Assembly: GCA_019347675.1 (NCBI GenBank)
Contig: JAHWKW010000001.1
Location: 62,001 to 126,000, forward strand
Direction: 5' to 3'
Source: Actinomycetota bacterium
GTDB taxonomy: Bacteria; Actinomycetota; Nitriliruptoria; Nitriliruptorales; JAHWKO01
DNA: 64,000 bases
The stretch's first letter is position 1; every line of letters begins with the position of its first letter. The notes beneath the pieces are model-generated. The model did no database searches, was not told where the DNA came from, and saw only the letters and a program-made list of their open reading frames with translations. Both the position numbers and the translations under genes were made by a program. This document shows positions 61,713 through 64,000 of the stretch, piece after piece.

Positions 61713-62027
61713 CTACCGCCGGGCTGAGCTGGCCTTCTTGGCGGCCTTCTTGCGGCGCCGACGCGGCGGCTCCGGCGGTTCCTCTTGCGCCTTCCGCTCC
61801 AGGAGGTTCTCGAGGCTCCTGCGTGCGCCCTCGATCTCGCGGACCATGTCGCTCATGACCGGCTGCAACGGCTCGGTCTGGTTCACGATCGCGCGCAGTC
61901 CCGCGATGATCGTGCCGAGGGTGTTGACGACGTGCCTGAGGTGCATCGCCACGCGCGTCAGATAGATCGCCAAGGCGGCAACCGTGATGGCGGTCGCGAT
62001 GAGGGTTCCGATGGCGGCGGCTGGCAT
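61713..62027 (-). CDS. Small membrane-anchored coiled-coil protein 5
   Basis: 104 residues: one N-terminal membrane helix (AIGTLIATAITVAALAIYL), a cytoplasmic helix (LRHVVNTLGTIIAGLRAIVNQ, VREIEGARRSLENLLERK) and a Lys/Arg-rich tail (PRRRRKKAAKKASSARR) that could bind acidic lipid, RNA or DNA. The helix resembles that of the protein encoded at 62326-62586 (LR-x-I/V, G-x-RA-V/I, Q-x3-I/L-x-P). GAGGGGAA serves as RBS. Fifth of five such genes; DUF948-like in character, function unknown. Confidence 0.7.
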   Translation of the reverse strand: MPAAAIGTLIATAITVAALAIYLTRVAMHLRHVVNTLGTIIAGLRAIVNQTEPLQPVMSDMVREIEGARRSLENLLERKAQEEPPEPPRRRRKKAAKKASSARR

Positions 62028-62042
62028 GTCGTATTCCCCTCT

Positions 62043-62291
62043 CTACAGCACGTGGTCGAGAGCGGCGGCGTACCGCTGCACGCCGTTGCTCGTTTCCCTC
62101 ACCAGACTCCGCGTGTCGAGGAGTCCTTCCACATCGTCGAGCGCCGCGAGAACGTTCTGCGCGTGGTCCAAGGCGTCGTCGGCGTAGATCCGGATCTCCT
62201 CGATGGGACTCAGAAGGGCGCTCAGCAGCATCAGCACAGCCGGGATCACCACGAACAGGAAGATCAGATTCGCGATCCACCACAGCACCAT
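62043..62291 (-). CDS. Small membrane-anchored coiled-coil protein 4
   Basis: 82 residues: an N-terminal hydrophobic helix (MVLWWIANLIFLFVVIPAVLM) followed by a charged helix (YADDALDHAQNVLAALDDVEGLL, VQRYAAALDHVL). The ALDDVEGLL stretch resembles AIDALDDGY in the first protein of the cluster. A strong RBS (AGGAGGTAAC) precedes ATG 62291. Short gaps to both neighbours. Confidence 0.72.
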   Translation of the reverse strand: MVLWWIANLIFLFVVIPAVLMLLSALLSPIEEIRIYADDALDHAQNVLAALDDVEGLLDTRSLVRETSNGVQRYAAALDHVL

Positions 62292-62325
62292 GGTCGTTAC
62301 CTCCTGTCGGTCGTTCGGCGGCCGG

Positions 62326-62586
62326 TCAGCGCGCCAGCTGTTCCGCCCTCTGCGCGACGCGGGGCAGGGTTCCGTTGATGTCGCGCAGGAGCCGGTTGAC
62401 CTCCGTGACCCCCGGTCCGATCGCGCTGACCTGCGTCTCGACGGCGCGCACGCCGAACGCCACCCGAGCGAGGTTGGCGGCGATCGAGCGCAACTGGCGC
62501 GTCACCATCGTCACCATGATCGCCAGGACCAGCACGAGCAGCACGATCTCGATGACCGTCAGCGTGACCAGCAGCACGAAACTCAC
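62326..62586 (-). CDS. Small membrane-anchored coiled-coil protein 3
   Basis: 86 residues. GTG 62586 after GAGGGGGGAC; the longer frame to 62757 is antisense-like. A membrane helix (FVLLVTLTVIEIVLLVLVLAIMVTMV) leads into LRSIAANLARVAFGVRAVETQ and VTEVNRLLRDINGTLPRVAQ, similar to DUF948-type stress proteins and to the fifth protein of this cluster. Function unknown. Confidence 0.68.
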   Translation of the reverse strand: MSFVLLVTLTVIEIVLLVLVLAIMVTMVTRQLRSIAANLARVAFGVRAVETQVSAIGPGVTEVNRLLRDINGTLPRVAQRAEQLAR

Positions 62587-62620
62587 GGTGTCCCCCCTCG
62601 CCTGTATCGTCGGCTGCGGC

Positions 62621-62902
62621 TCACAGCCTGCTATCCAGAAGTTGTTCGTGAGCTTGCATCTCTTCGCGGAGCGATTGCAGCGTGTGGGACAGCTCGCGCA
62701 ACTGCCATGTGGTGGCCGTGTTCGACGCGAAGCGCGTCGCGGTCTCCCACACCTCACGGACCCCTCGGTCGATCTGCTGCACGATGCGCAGCAGGAGGGT
62801 CAGCAGCGCGATCACGACCAGGAGGACGACCGCACCGATCCCCAGTGAGATTGTCCAAAACGTCTCGTATTCAGAAACCAGCGCCAGCAGATTCGGATCC
62901 AT
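62621..62902 (-). CDS. Small membrane-anchored coiled-coil protein 2
   Basis: 93 residues. Short outside N-terminus (MDPNLLALVSEYETFW), membrane helix (SLGIGAVVLLVVIALLTLLL) and a cytoplasmic helix (QIDRGVREVWETATRFASNTA, LRELSHTLQSLREEMQAHEQ). RBS GGGGGGATG upstream of ATG 62902, which is three bases after the stop of the first gene of the cluster. Confidence 0.72.
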   Translation of the reverse strand: MDPNLLALVSEYETFWTISLGIGAVVLLVVIALLTLLLRIVQQIDRGVREVWETATRFASNTATTWQLRELSHTLQSLREEMQAHEQLLDSRL

Positions 62903-62905
62903 GTC

Positions 62906-63196
62906 TCATCCCCCCAGAACTTGGCGAACGCTCTGCGCACTTTGCAGGATGTGCGTGGCGTGCTCGTCGACCGTCGAGACATCCCACATGCCCAGCGTGT
63001 TGCGGTACCCATCGTCGAGCGCGTCGATCGCCACTCGGGCCTGCTGGTTGATCGTCTGCGCCGAGTTCAGGATCGACGCCACGACGACGACGACCACCAA
63101 GACGATTGCGAACCCGATCGCCAGCCCCACATACCAGCCGCCGAGAGGGGGGCCTGCCGGGGCGTCCTGCTGCAACAGCGTCAGTATCAATGACAT
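62906..63196 (-). CDS. Small membrane-anchored coiled-coil protein 1
   Basis: 96 residues. A possible outside segment (LLQQDAPAGPPLGG), a membrane helix (WYVGLAIGFAIVLVVVVVVASIL) and a helix with AQTINQQARVAIDALDDGYRN and ATHILQSAQSVRQVL. ATG 63196 follows GGAGGCACCG; the frame upstream is non-coding. First gene of the cluster, behind the palindromic sites at 63251-63281. Confidence 0.72.
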   Translation of the reverse strand: MSLILTLLQQDAPAGPPLGGWYVGLAIGFAIVLVVVVVVASILNSAQTINQQARVAIDALDDGYRNTLGMWDVSTVDEHATHILQSAQSVRQVLGG

Positions 63197-63250
63197 CGGT
63201 GCCTCCCAAGCGACGACCGAAGCGCTCATGCGACCCGGCCCCACACCGGT

Positions 63251-63281
63251 ATGTGTCGCACACATGTAACCCTAGCATGTG
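63251..63281. promoter_or_regulatory. Overlapping palindromes in the divergent promoter
   Basis: ATGTGT-CGC-ACACAT (63251-63265) overlaps CACATG...CATGTG (63261-63281), 55-85 bases upstream of the first small-membrane-protein gene and about 170 bases from the divergent DUF2510 gene. Looks like a dimeric repressor site. The rest of the 255-base gap shows no gene. Confidence 0.5.
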
Positions 63282-63451
63282 CGGACGCGCCGCGTGCCAG
63301 TCGTTGGCGTCAGCTGGCCAACTCTCGTGCGTCGTTCCGGCAGCGCGTCGCAGAAAAGAGGCGGGCACGATTTTTCTCGCATCGTGACGGACGGCATCTC
63401 GGCGCGTGCGGTCGTATGGTGGTCAGGTGAAGCACCGTCTGGGGGAAGTCG

Positions 63452-64000
63452 ATGATGGGACCGCAGCCGGGTTGGCGACCGGGCCCCGGTGCGCAACGTC
63501 CTCCCGGGTGGGGCCCGGATCCCAGCGGCCGGTACGAGGAACGCTTCTTCGACGGTCACAACTGGACCGCACGTATCCGGATGGGCGGCTCGGAGGCCAT
63601 CGAGCGCGAGGTGGATGCGGGGCCGGGGGCCGGACGTTGGTTCCCCGACCCGACAGGCCGTTTCCAGGAGCGCCTGTTCGACGGGCGCCGCTGGACCAAG
63701 ATCGTCCGGGTGGCCGGGACCGAGGCCATCGACATCCGGGGTGTCCCGGCCGGGACCGCACGCCCACGCGGAGAGGCTGCGGCGCCATCGTCGGCGACAC
63801 AACCGCCCGGCTGGTACCCCGACCCGTCGGGCGAGTACCCGCAAGGGGAGCGGTTCTTCGACGGTTTCCAGTGGACGGCGAAGGCCAGGCCCGGCGGGCG
63901 TCGGGCCCCGGTTTCGCCGTACCCGCGTGCAGTGCTCGCGACGGGTGTGGTCGCCGTGCTGATCCTGGTGATCGCGATCGTGGCGGTGATCGCTCTGATG
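63452..64000 (+). CDS. DUF2510 triple-repeat membrane protein (3' end cut off)
   Basis: 183 codons in the window, no stop reached. Three DUF2510 motifs of the W-x-DP-x-G-x-R-FDG-x-WT kind: WGPDPSGRYEERFFDGHNWT, WFPDPTGRFQERLFDGRRWT and WYPDPSGEYPQGERFFDGFQWT-like near residue 125. A hydrophobic helix begins at AVLATGVVAVLILVIAIVAVI. DUF2510 is an actinobacterial surface- or membrane-protein module of unknown role. ATG 63452 (or 63455) after GGGGGAA. Divergent from the small-protein operon. Confidence 0.82.
   Translation, partial: MMGPQPGWRPGPGAQRPPGWGPDPSGRYEERFFDGHNWTARIRMGGSEAIEREVDAGPGAGRWFPDPTGRFQERLFDGRRWTKIVRVAGTEAIDIRGVPAGTARPRGEAAAPSSATQPPGWYPDPSGEYPQGERFFDGFQWTAKARPGGRRAPVSPYPRAVLATGVVAVLILVIAIVAVIALM

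Overview
The window is high-GC DNA with frequent GTG starts and short gaps between genes, typical of an actinobacterium. Actinobacterial markers include a BldC-type regulator, a group 1h (actinobacterial) [NiFe] hydrogenase, an AfsR/SARP-type giant regulator, a PIG-L deacetylase of the mycothiol type, a Streptomyces-style PHO box and DUF2510 repeats. The sequence alone does not fix the genus; a deep-branching, non-streptomycete actinobacterium is my guess. Both window edges cut genes.

Layout. 1-10 kb: a fused fatty acyl-CoA reductase/HAD protein (truncated at base 1), a membrane EAL phosphodiesterase, a radical SAM protein, an MFS transporter and two divergent GH13 enzymes. 10-16 kb: a BNR-type lipoprotein; a probable menaquinone group (geranylgeranyl-reductase-like flavoprotein, UbiE/MenG methyltransferase, polytopic membrane protein); two SRPBCC proteins; a DoxX-like protein and a possible 28-residue secreted peptide. 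16-24 kb: an accessory-looking block with a 1258-aa SARP/ATPase/TPR regulator, a tyrosinase-fold protein that lacks its copper-A histidines, BldC with a duplicated 3' end, an atypical LuxR-type regulator and a coiled-coil protein. 24-32 kb: housekeeping genes (greA, MFS, Z-prenyl synthase, zwf, a broken gnd, SirB1-like, enoyl-CoA hydratase, glpX).

32-40 kb is the phosphate region: a PHO box, pstSCAB, a four-copy 38-bp perfect tandem repeat filling the space between the converging pstB and phoU genes, then a PhoP/RegX3-like regulator with its sensor kinase, and nth. 40-44 kb carries Trk potassium uptake: trkH and two trkA genes with a 46-aa membrane protein translationally coupled between them. 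44-52 kb holds ispH, RNase D, a PIG-L/flavin reductase/YjbQ operon, a BMP-like lipoprotein, pyruvate kinase and small enzymes. 52-60.6 kb is a hydrogen-oxidation locus: group 1h hydrogenase large and small subunits with a maturation protease and a two-barrel hypothetical, divergent from a CooC-like ATPase, a PadR regulator and a Cys/His-tailed protein, with an aldehyde dehydrogenase beyond. 60.6-64 kb: a trypsin-like protease, then a compact minus-strand operon of five small membrane-anchored helical proteins ending in a DUF1059 gene that has UGA exactly at its conserved first cysteine, divergent from a DUF2510 protein cut by the window edge.

The most unusual items are the UGA-containing DUF1059 gene (candidate selenoprotein) and its five-gene neighbourhood, the pstB-phoU repeat array, the copper-A-less tyrosinase, and the micro-ORF inside the trk operon. 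No CRISPR array, insertion sequence, rRNA or convincing tRNA was found.
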